The notes under the pieces: model-generated
What the model was told of the DNA's origin: nothing
Databases searched by the model: none
The model's input: only the letters and a program-made list of their open reading frames with translations
Part shown: positions 55,115-64,000 of the stretch, piece after piece
Layout: every line of letters begins with the position of its first letter
Position numbering within the stretch: position 1 is the first letter of the stretch
Made by a program: the position numbers and the translations under genes
Assembly: GCF_027594865.1 (NCBI RefSeq)
Contig: NZ_CP089391.1
Coordinates: 6,850,501-6,914,500 of the forward strand
Origin: Bradyrhizobium xenonodulans
GTDB lineage: Bacteria; Pseudomonadota; Alphaproteobacteria; Rhizobiales; Xanthobacteraceae
Direction of reading: 5' to 3'
Length of the DNA: 64,000 nucleotides

Positions 55115-58100
55115 TCAATCGAGCGCCCTCAGGTCAGCCGCATCGCCTTCGAGCCGAGACTCAGCTCTTCGAGCTGCTTGTTCCGCACGGATCTGGCCTG
55201 GGGGACGGTGGTCGGCCGCGAGCACCACATAGACCGCCGGCAGCACGAACAGGGTGAACAGCGTGCCGATCGACATGCCAGCGACAACCACGAGCCCGAT
55301 CGAGAAGCGGCTGGCCGCCCCGGCGCCGGTCGCGGTCAGAAGCGGGATCAGGCCGGTGACCATCGCGGCCGTCGTCATCAGGATCGGCCGCAGTCGGATG
55401 CGAGCCGCCATCTCGATCGCCGAGCGGCGGTCAAGCCGTTCGTTGAGCTGGAGCTCGTTGGCGAACTCCACCATCAGGATGCCGTGCTTGGTGATCAGGC
55501 CGACCAGGGTCAACAGACCCACCTGCGTGTAGATGTTCATGGTTGCTGCGCCGAAGAACAGCGGGATCAACGCACCGACAATCGCCATCGGCACCGAGAT
55601 CATGATGACCAACGGGTCGCGCAGGCTCTCGAACTGTGCCGCCAGCACCAGGAAGATGATGATCAGCGCGAAGCTGAAGGTGACGGCGAGCTGGTTGCCT
55701 TCCTGCACGTATTGCCGGGAGTCGGCAAGGTAGTCGTGGCTGAAGCCCTGCGGCAGCTTCTTGGCTTCACCTTCAAGGAAGTCGACGGCCTGGCCGACGG
55801 TTACGCCGGGCATCGGCACGGCCGAGAAGGTCGCCGAGTCAAGCTGGTTGTAGTGGGTCAATGAATTCGGAGCGGTCGACGTTTCGATCGACACCACCGT
55901 CGATAGCGGCACTTGTTGGCCGGTGCTGGTCGCCACGTAGTAATTGCCGAGCGCTTCCGGCGAGAGCCGCTGGCTGCGTGGTACCTGTGGGATCACCTGA
56001 TAGGAACGGCCCTCCAGGTTGAAGCGATTGATGTAATTGCCGCCGCCCAGGATCGCGAGCGCGCTGCCGATGTTCTGCATGTTGATGCCGAGATCCTGGG
56101 CCTTGGCGCGGTCGACGTTCACCTTCACGGTCGGCTGGTTGAAGGCGAGATCGCTATCGGTGACGATGAACATGCCGCTCTTGCGCGCGGCGCCCTTCAG
56201 CTTCTCCATCTGCTCATAGACGGCCTGGAAGCCCGCGGTCGAATTGATCACCATCTGCACCGGCAGGCCGCCGGGTCCACCGGGCAGCGGCGGCAGGTTG
56301 AAGGCGAACGCCTGGACGCCCTCGATCTTGCTGAGCTCGGCCTGAACCAGCGGAACCAACTGGATCGAAGAGCGCTTCCGTTCATCCCACGGCTTCAGCA
56401 ACATGCCGGCGATACCGCTCTGGGGACCGTTGATGCCGTTCAGCGCGAAGCGCAGATCGGTCTCAGGAAAGCCTTGCAATTTCTTGTCGAGCTTGTCGCC
56501 ATAGAAATCGAGATAGTCGATGTTGGCATATTTCGGCGCCTTGATCACCGCGAACACGATACCTTGGTCTTCCTCGGGCGCGAGCTCTTTCGAGGTGTGC
56601 ATGTAGAGGAACCCGACGAGCCCAAGGATCGTCACCGCGACCAGCCCGGTAATGGCCTTATAGTCGAGCGAGCGGTCGAGCCTGCGGCCATACCAGCGCG
56701 TGACGGCGCCGAACACCTTGTTGACCAGTTTTGCAAACCGGCCCTCCTCCGTGTTTTTCAGCAGCCCCGAGCACATCATCGGCGACAGCGTCAGCGCGAT
56801 GACGCCGGACACGATCACCGAGCCTGCCAGCGTGAAGGCGAATTCGCGAAACAGCGAACCGGTGAGACCGCCGAGGAAGCCGATCGGCGCATACACGGCG
56901 GCTAGCGTGATGGTCATCGAGACGACCGGACCGATGATTTCGCGCGCGCCTTGCAGCGACGCTTGCACCGGTGTCTTGCCCTCCTCCAGATGGCGGTGGA
57001 TGTTCTCCACCACCACGATGGCGTCGTCGACCACGAGGCCGATCGCCAGCACCATCGCGAGCAGCGTCAGCAGGTTGAAGCTGAAGCCGAGCGCCAGCAT
57101 CAGGGTACAGACGCCGATCATCGACAGCGGGATGGTGACGACCGGGATGATCACCGAGCGGAACGAGCCCAGGAACAGGAAGATCACCACGATGACGATG
57201 ATGATGGCTTCGCCCAGCGTCTTCTCGACCTCATCGATCGAGGACTGAATGAACTTGGTCGAGTCGTAGGCGACCTTCATCTTCATCGACGGTGGCAGAT
57301 TGCGCTCGAGCTCGGGGAACAGCGCACGCACACCGTTCACAAGAGTCAGCGGGTTGCCCTGCGGCGTTGCGTTCACGCCGATGAAGATCGCGTGCTCGCC
57401 GTTAAAGGCTACGCTCGCATCCGTGCTCTGGGCTGCAAGCTCGGCGGTGGCGATGTCCTCCATCCGCACGAAGCCGCCGTCCTTGGCCTTGACGATCAAC
57501 TTCCTGAACTCGTTGACGTCGGTCAGGCCTGTGTTCGTCGTGATGTTCGAGAGGATGAGGTATCCCTTGGTCTGGCCGGCCGCAGACTGGAAGTTGTTGG
57601 CGGTGATCGCGGCCGCGACATCAGCCGGGGACACGTTGTGGCCGGCCATCTTCATCGGGTCAAGCCACAACCGCATCGCAAAGGTCTGGCCGCCCAGGAT
57701 ATCGGCGGACGCCACGCCATCGACGGTCGACAGCACCGGCTGCACGACGCGCGTCAAATAGTCCGAGATTGCCGAGCCCGACAGCTCCTCAGAGGAGAAG
57801 CCCAGATACATCACGGCCGTGGTCTGGCCGGTGGTCTTGGTGACGACCGGATCGTTGGATTCCTTCGGGATCAGATATTTGACCGAATTCACCTTGGCGA
57901 GCACCTCGGTGAGCCCCTGGTTCGGGTCAAAGTTCAGCTTGATGTAGACCTGGATCGTCGACGTGCCGAGCACCGAGGACGAGGTAACGTAGTCGACGCC
58001 CTCGGCGGAAGCGACCGCCTGCTCGATGGGCGTCGTGATGAAGCCCTGGACCAGGTCTGCAGACGCACCGGGATAGACGGTCGTGATATTGATGACCGTG

Positions 58101-58225
58101 TTCGACAGTTTCGGATACTGCCGGATCGGCAGTACCATCGCCGCGCGCAGGCCGATCAGCAGGATCAGCAGACTGACGACGACCGACAGGACCGGGCGTT
58201 TGATGAAGATATCGGTAAAGGTCAT
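55115..58225 (-). CDS. nolG: RND-family efflux pump inner-membrane protein (NolG-like)
   Basis: 1036 residues, full-length HAE-type RND protein. It opens with FTDIFIKRPVLSVVVSLLILLIGL; ENIHRHLEEGKTP near 395 follows the Asp pair region GLVVDDAIVVV in helix 4, and the second half has GLITKHGILMVEFANE near 925. It exchanges protons for an exported compound. It is 68 bp after the nolF-like gene. The order nod box - nodM - nolF - nolG matches the Sinorhizobium meliloti nodM operon, which is why the symbol is used; general multidrug export is also possible. Confidence 0.85.
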   Translation of the reverse strand: MTFTDIFIKRPVLSVVVSLLILLIGLRAAMVLPIRQYPKLSNTVINITTVYPGASADLVQGFITTPIEQAVASAEGVDYVTSSSVLGTSTIQVYIKLNFDPNQGLTEVLAKVNSVKYLIPKESNDPVVTKTTGQTTAVMYLGFSSEELSGSAISDYLTRVVQPVLSTVDGVASADILGGQTFAMRLWLDPMKMAGHNVSPADVAAAITANNFQSAAGQTKGYLILSNITTNTGLTDVNEFRKLIVKAKDGGFVRMEDIATAELAAQSTDASVAFNGEHAIFIGVNATPQGNPLTLVNGVRALFPELERNLPPSMKMKVAYDSTKFIQSSIDEVEKTLGEAIIIVIVVIFLFLGSFRSVIIPVVTIPLSMIGVCTLMLALGFSFNLLTLLAMVLAIGLVVDDAIVVVENIHRHLEEGKTPVQASLQGAREIIGPVVSMTITLAAVYAPIGFLGGLTGSLFREFAFTLAGSVIVSGVIALTLSPMMCSGLLKNTEEGRFAKLVNKVFGAVTRWYGRRLDRSLDYKAITGLVAVTILGLVGFLYMHTSKELAPEEDQGIVFAVIKAPKYANIDYLDFYGDKLDKKLQGFPETDLRFALNGINGPQSGIAGMLLKPWDERKRSSIQLVPLVQAELSKIEGVQAFAFNLPPLPGGPGGLPVQMVINSTAGFQAVYEQMEKLKGAARKSGMFIVTDSDLAFNQPTVKVNVDRAKAQDLGINMQNIGSALAILGGGNYINRFNLEGRSYQVIPQVPRSQRLSPEALGNYYVATSTGQQVPLSTVVSIETSTAPNSLTHYNQLDSATFSAVPMPGVTVGQAVDFLEGEAKKLPQGFSHDYLADSRQYVQEGNQLAVTFSFALIIIFLVLAAQFESLRDPLVIMISVPMAIVGALIPLFFGAATMNIYTQVGLLTLVGLITKHGILMVEFANELQLNERLDRRSAIEMAARIRLRPILMTTAAMVTGLIPLLTATGAGAASRFSIGLVVVAGMSIGTLFTLFVLPAVYVVLAADHRPPGQIRAEQAARRAESRLEGDAADLRALD

Positions 58226-58293
58226 CGCGGCGAACTCGATCTCTTTTGTTTTAAGAACGTGATCCGGTCAGACCGGATCACGCGAGTGCATTG

Positions 58294-59484
58294 TCAGTGG
58301 CGCGGCGGCTTCGCCTGGATCTGCGGGGCCGGGTCGGTCGAAATCGACACGGCCGAGCCCGATTGCAGCTTGAGCTGGCCGACGGCGACAACCTTGTCGC
58401 CCGGCTTCAGGCCTTTGACGATTTCAGCGCGACCATCGACCCGGTTGCCGGTCTGCACGAAGGTGAGCACCGCGCTCAGGCCGGTCTTGCCGTCCTCTTC
58501 CTTCTTCTCGGTGATCAGGAACACCGAGTCGCCGTAGAGCGTGTAGTCGACGGCTGTCTCCGGAACGGAGACCACCGCCGGCTTGTCCGGCAACACCACC
58601 GTGGTGGTCACGAACATGCCGGGCTTCAGGATCTTCTCCGGATTCGCGACCGTCGCCTGCACCCGGATGTTACGGGTGTCGGTCGCGATCTGCGGCTCGA
58701 TCGTGGTGATCTTTGCGTCGAAGGTGCGGGCCGGATAGGCGTCGACCTTCAGCCGGACTGACTGGCCGACCTTGAGGTTGCCCGAATCCTTTTCCGTCAC
58801 CGTGAAGTTCGCCCACAGCTCCGACAGATCGGTCAGCGAGACGATCGCGGTGCCTGCCGTGAGATACTGTCCGACCTCGACCTTGCGGACGCCGAGATCG
58901 CCCGAGAACGGCGCGCGCACCAGCTTCTGCGAGATCAGCGCTTCGGTCTTGGCGATGCCGGCCAACGCCTGGTCGTAAGCGGCCTGCGCGGAATCGACGG
59001 TCGCTTGCGGACCGAACTGGCGCGAAGCCAGTTGCTTGGCGCGATCGAGCGAAAGCTGCGCAACGGTCGCCTGCGCCTTGTAGTTGGCAAGATCGCCCTG
59101 ATCCGGCGCGTCGAACAGCTGCACAAGCGGCATGCCGGCCTCGACATGAGCGCCCGGTTCGAACTTGATCTCGGTGACGCGGCCGTTGACGTCGGCGCTG
59201 ACGTCGACCTGGTGTACGGCAACGAGGCTGCCGACCGCGGTCAGCAGGTTCGGCACCACCTCCGACTTCGCTTCGGCTGCGCTGACCGAGGTCGGCGGCG
59301 GCTTGTTGTTGGCGAAGAACTGCTTGATCATCTGGCCACGAAAGTAATTGAACCAGACGAGGCCACCGACCAGCGCGCCCAGCAGCACGCCGACGATGAT
59401 GAACCAGAGCACCGGCCGGACCGCGCGCTTGGGCGCTTTATCAATGGGTTCGCCCGAAATCTCGTGTTCAGCCGCGATGTTCAT
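58294..59484 (-). CDS. nolF: RND membrane fusion protein (NolF-like)
   Basis: 396 residues from ATG 59484 (MNIAAEHEISGEP). A membrane helix (PVLWFIIVGVLLGALVGGLVWF, about 20-41) is followed by a biotinyl-lipoyl-like domain (GSLVAVHQVDVSADVNGRV), a coiled-coil hairpin (YKAQATVAQLSLDRAKQLAS) and a barrel domain (APFSGDLGVRKVEVGQYL). It links the RND pump to an outer-membrane channel, which is not encoded nearby. It lies 290 bp after nodM, which is long for an operon, so it could also have its own promoter. Confidence 0.85.
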   Translation of the reverse strand: MNIAAEHEISGEPIDKAPKRAVRPVLWFIIVGVLLGALVGGLVWFNYFRGQMIKQFFANNKPPPTSVSAAEAKSEVVPNLLTAVGSLVAVHQVDVSADVNGRVTEIKFEPGAHVEAGMPLVQLFDAPDQGDLANYKAQATVAQLSLDRAKQLASRQFGPQATVDSAQAAYDQALAGIAKTEALISQKLVRAPFSGDLGVRKVEVGQYLTAGTAIVSLTDLSELWANFTVTEKDSGNLKVGQSVRLKVDAYPARTFDAKITTIEPQIATDTRNIRVQATVANPEKILKPGMFVTTTVVLPDKPAVVSVPETAVDYTLYGDSVFLITEKKEEDGKTGLSAVLTFVQTGNRVDGRAEIVKGLKPGDKVVAVGQLKLQSGSAVSISTDPAPQIQAKPPRH

Positions 59485-59773
59485 GTCATGAACATCCTGC
59501 AATCGCCTGCCCCGGGCGCCGAAGCGTGGCCCAGATGCGAAGCAATTGCGGCGTCGTGAAGTCCGCATCAGTCACGTTCTGAATCAGATCGGAGAACATG
59601 ACTTCGTCGATGCTTGAAAACTGCTTCATAATCCATTGTCACCCTTTTTGGCGAGGTCGCGAGCGGGAGACGCTGGCGTATTTACAGCCCAGCCTCAGCG
59701 GGCTGGCCAGACGTGAATGCTCAGACATGATTGTCTAGGCCAGTTTGAGGACCGGAAGCGATCGACCGGCTCC

Positions 59774-61600
59774 CTATTCGACGGTCACGGATTTGGCGAG
59801 ATTCCGCGGCTGGTCGACATCAGTGCCCATCACGATGGCCGTGTGGTAGGCGAGCAGTTGCACGGGGATCGCGTAGACCATCGGCGTGAAGGCGGCCGGC
59901 ATGTCCGGCAGCACGATGGTGGCGAACGTATCCAGTGTCGCCTCTTCAGCGCCCTTGGCATCGGTCATGAGGACAATGTTGCCGCCGCGCGCTGCCACCT
60001 CCTGCATGTTCGAGACCGTCTTCTCGAATAGACGATCACGCGGTGCGATCACCACGACTGGCACAGTCTCGTCGATCAGCGCAATCGGCCCGTGCTTGAG
60101 CTCGCCCGCAGCATACCCCTCTGCATGGATGTAGGAGATTTCCTTCAGCTTCAGTGCGCCCTCTAGCGCGATCGGGAAGCTCGTACCGCGACCAAGGTAG
60201 ATGACGTCGCGCGCTTTCGCGATGTCGCTCGCAAGCCTCTCGATCTGCGGCTCGGTGGTGAGCGCTGCCGACATCAGGCGAGGAATTTCAACCAAGCCAC
60301 GCACCAAGTCGATCTCCTCATCCTCGGACAGTTCGCCGCGCGCCTTGGCGGCCGCGACTCCAAGCACGGCTAGCACTATCAGTTGGCAGGTAAAGGCTTT
60401 GGTCGAGGCAACGCCGATCTCGGGGCCGGCCAGCGTCGGCAGCACGGTTTCGCTCTCGCGAGCAATCGTCGATGTTGGTACGTTGACGACGGCGAGCGTG
60501 TGTGCCCCTTCCGCCTTGGCATAGCGGAGCGCGGCAAGCGTATCCGCCGTCTCGCCTGACTGCGAAACAAAGATCGCGAGATCACCTCTTTGCAAAGTCG
60601 ATTCGCGGTAGCGGAACTCGGACGCGACATCGACTTCAACCGGCACGCGCGCAAAGCGCTCGAACCAGTATTTTGCGACGCTGCCCGCATAGCTCGCTGT
60701 GCCGCAAGCAGTGATCGTGATGCGCCGGACTTCTCTGAAGTCGAACGGCAGCTTGACCGGCAGCGCAACACGTTGGCAGGCCGTGTCGATATAGCGCGCC
60801 AGCGTCTGTCCGACCACCTCCGGCTGCTCATGGATCTCCTTGGCCATAAAGTGTCTATAATTCGCCTTGTCAACCAGGAACGACGACACACCCAATTTCA
60901 GCGTCTCGCGGTGCGCGACTGCGCCTTTGGAATCGTAGATGACGCCGATCTTGCGGGTAAACACGGCCCAGTCCCCATCTTCAAGATAGGTGATGGCGTC
61001 GGTGAACGGGGCGAGCGCAATGGCATCCGAACCGATATACACCTCGTCATTGCCATAGCCGATCGCGAGCGGGGATCCCTTCCGGGCGGCGATCATGAGA
61101 TCGCAATGCCCCTTGAACAGGAATACCAGGGCAAACGTACCGCTCAGTCGCGGTAAGGCTTCTTGCACTGCTTTTTGGGGCGAGTAGCAATTCTTCAGAT
61201 AGGATTCGACCAGATGCGCCACCACCTCGGTGTCAGTGTCGGAAACAAATCTGGCGCCATTCTGCTCAAGTTCAGCGCGCAACTCACAAAAATTCTCGAT
61301 GATTCCGTTATGGACGACCGCAACATTGTCCGTCGTATGCGGATGCGCGTTGTACTCCGTAGGCTTGCCATGAGTGGCCCAGCGGGTATGACCAATACCA
61401 GTGTAACCCGACAGCGGATTGCGACGTAGGCTGGTCTCAAGATTTTTCAGCTTGCCCTCGGCTCGTCGGCGCTCAAGATGATTGCCGTCGAGCGTTGCGA
61501 CTCCCGCTGAATCGTAGCCGCGATATTCCAGCCGAGTGAGCGCTTCGACTAGCCGCTCCGCAACAGGTGCGCGCCCCAAAATGCCTACAATCCCACACAT
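59774..61600 (-). CDS. nodM: glutamine-fructose-6-phosphate aminotransferase NodM
   Basis: 608 residues from ATG 61600. MCGIVGILG has the catalytic Cys1 of the glutaminase domain (RLEYRGYDSAGVA, TRWATHGKPTEYNAHPH). Two SIS domains follow (TACGTASYAGSVAKYW; SQSGETADTLAALRYAK; RGTSFPIALEGALKLKEISY), and the end is LAKSVTVE. It makes glucosamine-6-phosphate for the chitin backbone of Nod factors. The position behind a nod box supports NodM rather than housekeeping GlmS; by sequence alone the two are hard to tell apart. Confidence 0.9.
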   Translation of the reverse strand: MCGIVGILGRAPVAERLVEALTRLEYRGYDSAGVATLDGNHLERRRAEGKLKNLETSLRRNPLSGYTGIGHTRWATHGKPTEYNAHPHTTDNVAVVHNGIIENFCELRAELEQNGARFVSDTDTEVVAHLVESYLKNCYSPQKAVQEALPRLSGTFALVFLFKGHCDLMIAARKGSPLAIGYGNDEVYIGSDAIALAPFTDAITYLEDGDWAVFTRKIGVIYDSKGAVAHRETLKLGVSSFLVDKANYRHFMAKEIHEQPEVVGQTLARYIDTACQRVALPVKLPFDFREVRRITITACGTASYAGSVAKYWFERFARVPVEVDVASEFRYRESTLQRGDLAIFVSQSGETADTLAALRYAKAEGAHTLAVVNVPTSTIARESETVLPTLAGPEIGVASTKAFTCQLIVLAVLGVAAAKARGELSEDEEIDLVRGLVEIPRLMSAALTTEPQIERLASDIAKARDVIYLGRGTSFPIALEGALKLKEISYIHAEGYAAGELKHGPIALIDETVPVVVIAPRDRLFEKTVSNMQEVAARGGNIVLMTDAKGAEEATLDTFATIVLPDMPAAFTPMVYAIPVQLLAYHTAIVMGTDVDQPRNLAKSVTVE

Positions 61601-62208
61601 GCGGATCAATATCCCCCAATTTCAGGAACAATGCCTTTAAAGCCGCTACACTTTTCTTGAGACATCATCGTTGGTTGCGTTGAGAGCCAAGCACGACGGC
61701 CCGGCCCACTTCTCAAGAGTTTGGTGAAGCGCATAGCTGGATAGATGATTTCCATCTCCAAGCTGTCGCTCGTACACGGCCCGCAAAAGAGGCCCGGCCG
61801 CCTTCGGTGACCGGGCAGAAGTCAGTCTCGGAGGAGACACGCCGTTAGACATTCCCAGCTTCCGTCGACAGTGGGAGGCCTACCGACCGTCTATTTGCGG
61901 CGAGGACATTCGCCGCCAACGTTGGCGACAGAGGGCCGATCTCGATTTCGAACGCAATTCGATGTTGTCCAGCGCCCGATCTACAAGAGAATTTGGCAAA
62001 CAACGACGCAGCCTCTTGGGCTTCGCCTGTCGCTTCCAACCGGCGCGGTGTAACCGCCCAAGCACGTGACCGGACTGAAAATGCGCTTGAATTGATGCTC
62101 GACATGCACCGAAAATATTCCTCCGGCTCTAGGCAAAGATCGAACACCATTCTGATTGGCCGAAGGCTTTTCTCCAGTCCGGGACGTTTTCTTATGGGGG
62201 ATCCTATA
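61601..62208 (-). other. about 600-bp region between nod box and nodM, no convincing gene
   Basis: Minus-strand frames at 61646-61852 and 61845-62243 have no recognised family, and the second overlaps the nod box. Either the nodM transcript has a long leader, or a gene that once lay first after the nod box has decayed. No terminator was recognised. Confidence 0.5.
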
Positions 62209-62256
62209 GGATTGGTAAAATCGATTGTGTTGATGGGCCGCATCTACACAATGGAT
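62209..62256 (-). promoter_or_regulatory. nod box (NodD binding site)
   Basis: On the minus strand the element starts ATCCATTGTGTAGATG and, after 6 bases, continues ATCAACACAATCGATTTTACCAATCC (given here in two parts as ATCAACACAATCG and ATTTTACCAATCC). This matches the conserved nod-box blocks, including the invariant ATC...GAT halves and the 3' block CGATTTTACCAATC. It points toward nodM. NodD with plant flavonoids would activate it. Confidence 0.9.
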
Positions 62257-62559
62257 AGTTGTCAAAATGCTTCTCACGGCCGGTAGCCATTGGCGACTTC
62301 GCGGTTTCGAGACCGCCGGCCTCCATTATTGTACGAGCCGGGCGAGCCCGCGAATTGGTCAAAGAGGTTTGGTATGGCGAGCTGCGCTCAAGGCGTTATG
62401 CAGCTCCGGCCCGCACGGGCCCGCCTCAGATGCTCATGCGTCAGAGTGCTGAGCGTTCTTATGTGGCGTACATCGGGTCACTGCTCAAAATGGATCTTCC
62501 GGGCTTTCCTGGGGACGCCGTGGATCAGTTGCGGACGCTCGATGTCGAAGCTTCGCTAA
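62257..62559. other. about 300 bp upstream of the nod box, no recognised gene
   Basis: A plus-strand frame at 62259-62582 has a protein-like stretch (VKEVWYGELRSRRYAAPA; RSYVAYIGSLLKMDLPGF) with no family I recognise and no clear ribosome binding site. It may be a remnant. It runs opposite to the flanking genes. Confidence 0.3.
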
Positions 62560-62750
62560 TCAAAATCCCCGGATCGTCATGAATTCCGATGGATCAGCAC
62601 GATCTGTACGCAGACGATTTATCGGATGTTCTCGATCTATGGAACCCAGAGCCATGCCGCAAAAGAGCATGAGATGGGAAGGCAACCCGATGAACTCCGC
62701 AACGGTCTTGTGCCACAGCGCCCAAGCCTCTTGCTGACGACCATTTATGC
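62560..62750 (-). pseudogene. nitroreductase C-terminal remnant
   Basis: The minus-strand frame ending at the TGA at 62560 reads EAWALWHKTVAEFIGLPSH, then LMLFCGMALGSIDREHPINR, LRTDRADPSEFMTIRGF. This is the C-terminal signature of nitroreductase-family flavoproteins (CGMALG...P.N..R..R......F..F.GF). About 60 codons are left. Upstream of about 62750 it joins, out of frame, the end of the acyl-CoA dehydrogenase gene. Confidence 0.8.
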
Positions 62751-63865
62751 ACCTCGGTCGGACCGTCGTAGATGCGAAATGCGCGAACCTCGCGGAATAC
62801 CTGTTCGACGATGGTTTCGTTGGTCACACCCGTCCCGCCAATGACCTGGACGCAGCGATCCGCGACCCGCATGAGCGCCTCACTTACGGCGACCTTCGCC
62901 ATCGAGCTCTCATTTGTTCCGAGCGATCCCGCGTCCAGGACGCTCGCACACCAGGAGATCATCAACTCGGCTTGTTTGAGGTCGATCAGGTTGTCGGTAA
63001 GCATGAAGCCAACTCCCTCGTGGTCGACGAGCGTCTTGCCGAACGCCTGCCGGCGGTTGGCATAGCTGGTCGCGATCTCGTTGGCGCGGATGCAAGCGCC
63101 TAGCCAGCGCATGCAATGCGACAACCTGGCCGGCGAAAGGCGGATCTGCGCGTATTTGAATCCCTCACCCGGCAGCCCGAGCATTTGATCGGCCGGAATG
63201 CGCAAATTGCGGATGGTTATGACCGCATGACCGCCCGGCATGGAACTGTCGATCGTGTTGGGCACATGATCGATCGTGATTGCTGGATCAGGCAAATCGA
63301 CCAGGAACATGCAGGCGCCCTCCTCGGCCTTTGCCATCACGATGCCGACCTTGGCTCCGCGAGCACCTGTGATGAACGCCTTGCGTCCATTCACAACCCA
63401 CTGATTGCCGTCCAGACGACAAGTCGTGGTCATCATCGATGGGTCGGAGCCAGCTTCCCCTTCTTCGGCCGGTTCGGTCATGAAGAAGGCGGACCGAGCG
63501 CGCCCCTCGACGAGCGGTTTTAGAAAGCGCTCCTTGATCTCCGGCGAGCCAATTTTGCCCAGAAGGTACATATTGCCTTCGTCGGGAGCCGCCGTATTGC
63601 ATGCGAGGGGGCCAAGTGGCGATAGGCCTGTCTTGGCCAGGACGATTGCGGTTTCCGCCTGCGAGGTGCGACCCGTCGGCAGGATGTGTAGCGTCAATAC
63701 GCCCGCCGCCCGCGCCAATTCACGCAACTCGGTGACCAATTCGTCCTTGGGACGGTCATGATGATCACGGCGGGGATCGCGCTCGAACGGGACCACGACG
63801 TCCCGAACGAAGCGCTCAACGCGATTGGCAATCTGTTGAGTACGCTCCACGCCAACCCCGCTCAT
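62594..63865 (-). CDS. acyl-CoA dehydrogenase with replaced C-terminus
   Basis: 423 residues. ACAD motifs: FFMTEPAEEGEAGSDPSMM near 125, NQWVVNGRKAFITGARGAKVGIVM near 150, RQAFGKTLVDHEGV near 275, QVIGGTGVTNE near 335 and RAFRIYDGPTEVHKW near 360. It resembles the large ACADs of ACAD10/11 type that work with short-chain dehydrogenases. After VHKW the frame runs over a nitroreductase remnant, giving about 55 unrelated residues instead of the usual short end. The catalytic core appears whole but function is uncertain. Start ATG overlaps the stop of the SDR gene upstream (ATGA). Confidence 0.75.
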   Translation of the reverse strand: MSGVGVERTQQIANRVERFVRDVVVPFERDPRRDHHDRPKDELVTELRELARAAGVLTLHILPTGRTSQAETAIVLAKTGLSPLGPLACNTAAPDEGNMYLLGKIGSPEIKERFLKPLVEGRARSAFFMTEPAEEGEAGSDPSMMTTTCRLDGNQWVVNGRKAFITGARGAKVGIVMAKAEEGACMFLVDLPDPAITIDHVPNTIDSSMPGGHAVITIRNLRIPADQMLGLPGEGFKYAQIRLSPARLSHCMRWLGACIRANEIATSYANRRQAFGKTLVDHEGVGFMLTDNLIDLKQAELMISWCASVLDAGSLGTNESSMAKVAVSEALMRVADRCVQVIGGTGVTNETIVEQVFREVRAFRIYDGPTEVHKWSSARGLGAVAQDRCGVHRVAFPSHALLRHGSGFHRSRTSDKSSAYRSC

Positions 63866-64000
63866 TTCGGTGCCATTCGAATTGCGCCGTCGAGGCGGAT
63901 TGTTTCGCCGTTGAGCATTGGATTGGTGACGATGGACTCGACCATCTAAGCGAATGCGGACGGATGACCGAGCCGGCTCGGAAAGGGCACCTGCTTGCCA
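63862..64000 (-). pseudogene. short-chain dehydrogenase (3-hydroxyacyl-CoA dehydrogenase type), 3' end with in-frame stop
   Basis: The frame to the window edge reads GKQVPFPSRLGHPSAFA, then TAG (63946-63948), then MVESIVTNPMLNGETIRLDG and AIRMAPK before the stop at 63862. This is the C-terminus of HSD10-type SDRs (PSRLG.P.E.A..V..I..NPMLNGE.IRLDGA.RM.P). The TAG falls inside the conserved helix, so the protein would lose its last 28 residues. The rest lies outside the window. Confidence 0.75.

Noticed and set aside
61845..62243. Minus-strand 132-codon frame as the first gene after the nod box
   Set aside because: It overlaps the nod box itself, has no ribosome binding site and no recognisable family.
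1..64000. tRNA genes, CRISPR arrays, intact transposases or phage genes
   Set aside because: None recognised on either strand; only one transposase remnant was found.

Overview
The window looks like part of the symbiosis region of a Bradyrhizobium-type alphaproteobacterium. The evidence is a complete uptake-hydrogenase cluster in rhizobial order (hupSLCDFGHIJK-hypABFCDE), a canonical nod box reading toward nodM-nolF-nolG, sigma-54 promoter sequences, high-GC coding DNA, and many gene remnants between operons. No tRNA, rRNA, CRISPR array or intact insertion sequence was seen.

Positions 1-16.1 kb hold a catabolic island: an opine-dehydrogenase-family gene overlapping a dipicolinate-synthase-A-like gene, a DadA-like oxidase, an amidohydrolase, a creatinase-like M24 protein, a mandelate racemase/muconate-lactonizing-type enzyme, a small protein, a VanA-type Rieske oxygenase with a VanB-type reductase, a chemoreceptor, a lone NMT1-type binding protein, a NodD-like LysR regulator and an L-serine dehydratase. 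Three minus-strand promoters in the island share a paired GATC palindrome with identical 13-bp spacing. The DadA-like gene and the serine dehydratase each follow a tandem glycine riboswitch. Together this suggests uptake and breakdown of an N-methylated or opine-like nitrogen compound, with glycine as an overflow product. The substrate is not known.

Positions 16.3-31.1 kb hold the hup/hyp operon on the minus strand, densely overlapping, starting from a sigma-54 promoter upstream of hupS. Its distal gene hypX/hoxX is frameshifted and truncated. HoxA and the sensor genes are not in the window. Just upstream of hupS, in the opposite orientation, lies a fragment of a different NiFe-hydrogenase large subunit.

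Positions 31.8-36.6 kb hold a lower-GC module of two SGNH hydrolases, a NodU/SxtI-type carbamoyltransferase, a 50-residue DUF5989/SxtK-like peptide and an SxtJ-like membrane protein. Positions 38.0-40.7 kb hold a possible small peptide-modifying system: a 26-codon ORF with a near-ideal ribosome binding site behind a sigma-54-like promoter, then a HemN-like radical SAM enzyme and a methyltransferase. It is followed by two tandemly duplicated double-domain outer-membrane proteins (41-45 kb).

Positions 45.9-54.9 kb hold a MATE exporter translationally coupled to a 2155-residue NRPS with unusual active-site residues, divergent from an AdoMet decarboxylase. Positions 55.1-62.3 kb hold nolG-nolF-nodM behind a nod box. 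The right edge is scarred: a nitroreductase 3' remnant is joined to an acyl-CoA dehydrogenase whose normal C-terminus is replaced, and the upstream SDR gene carries an in-frame stop.
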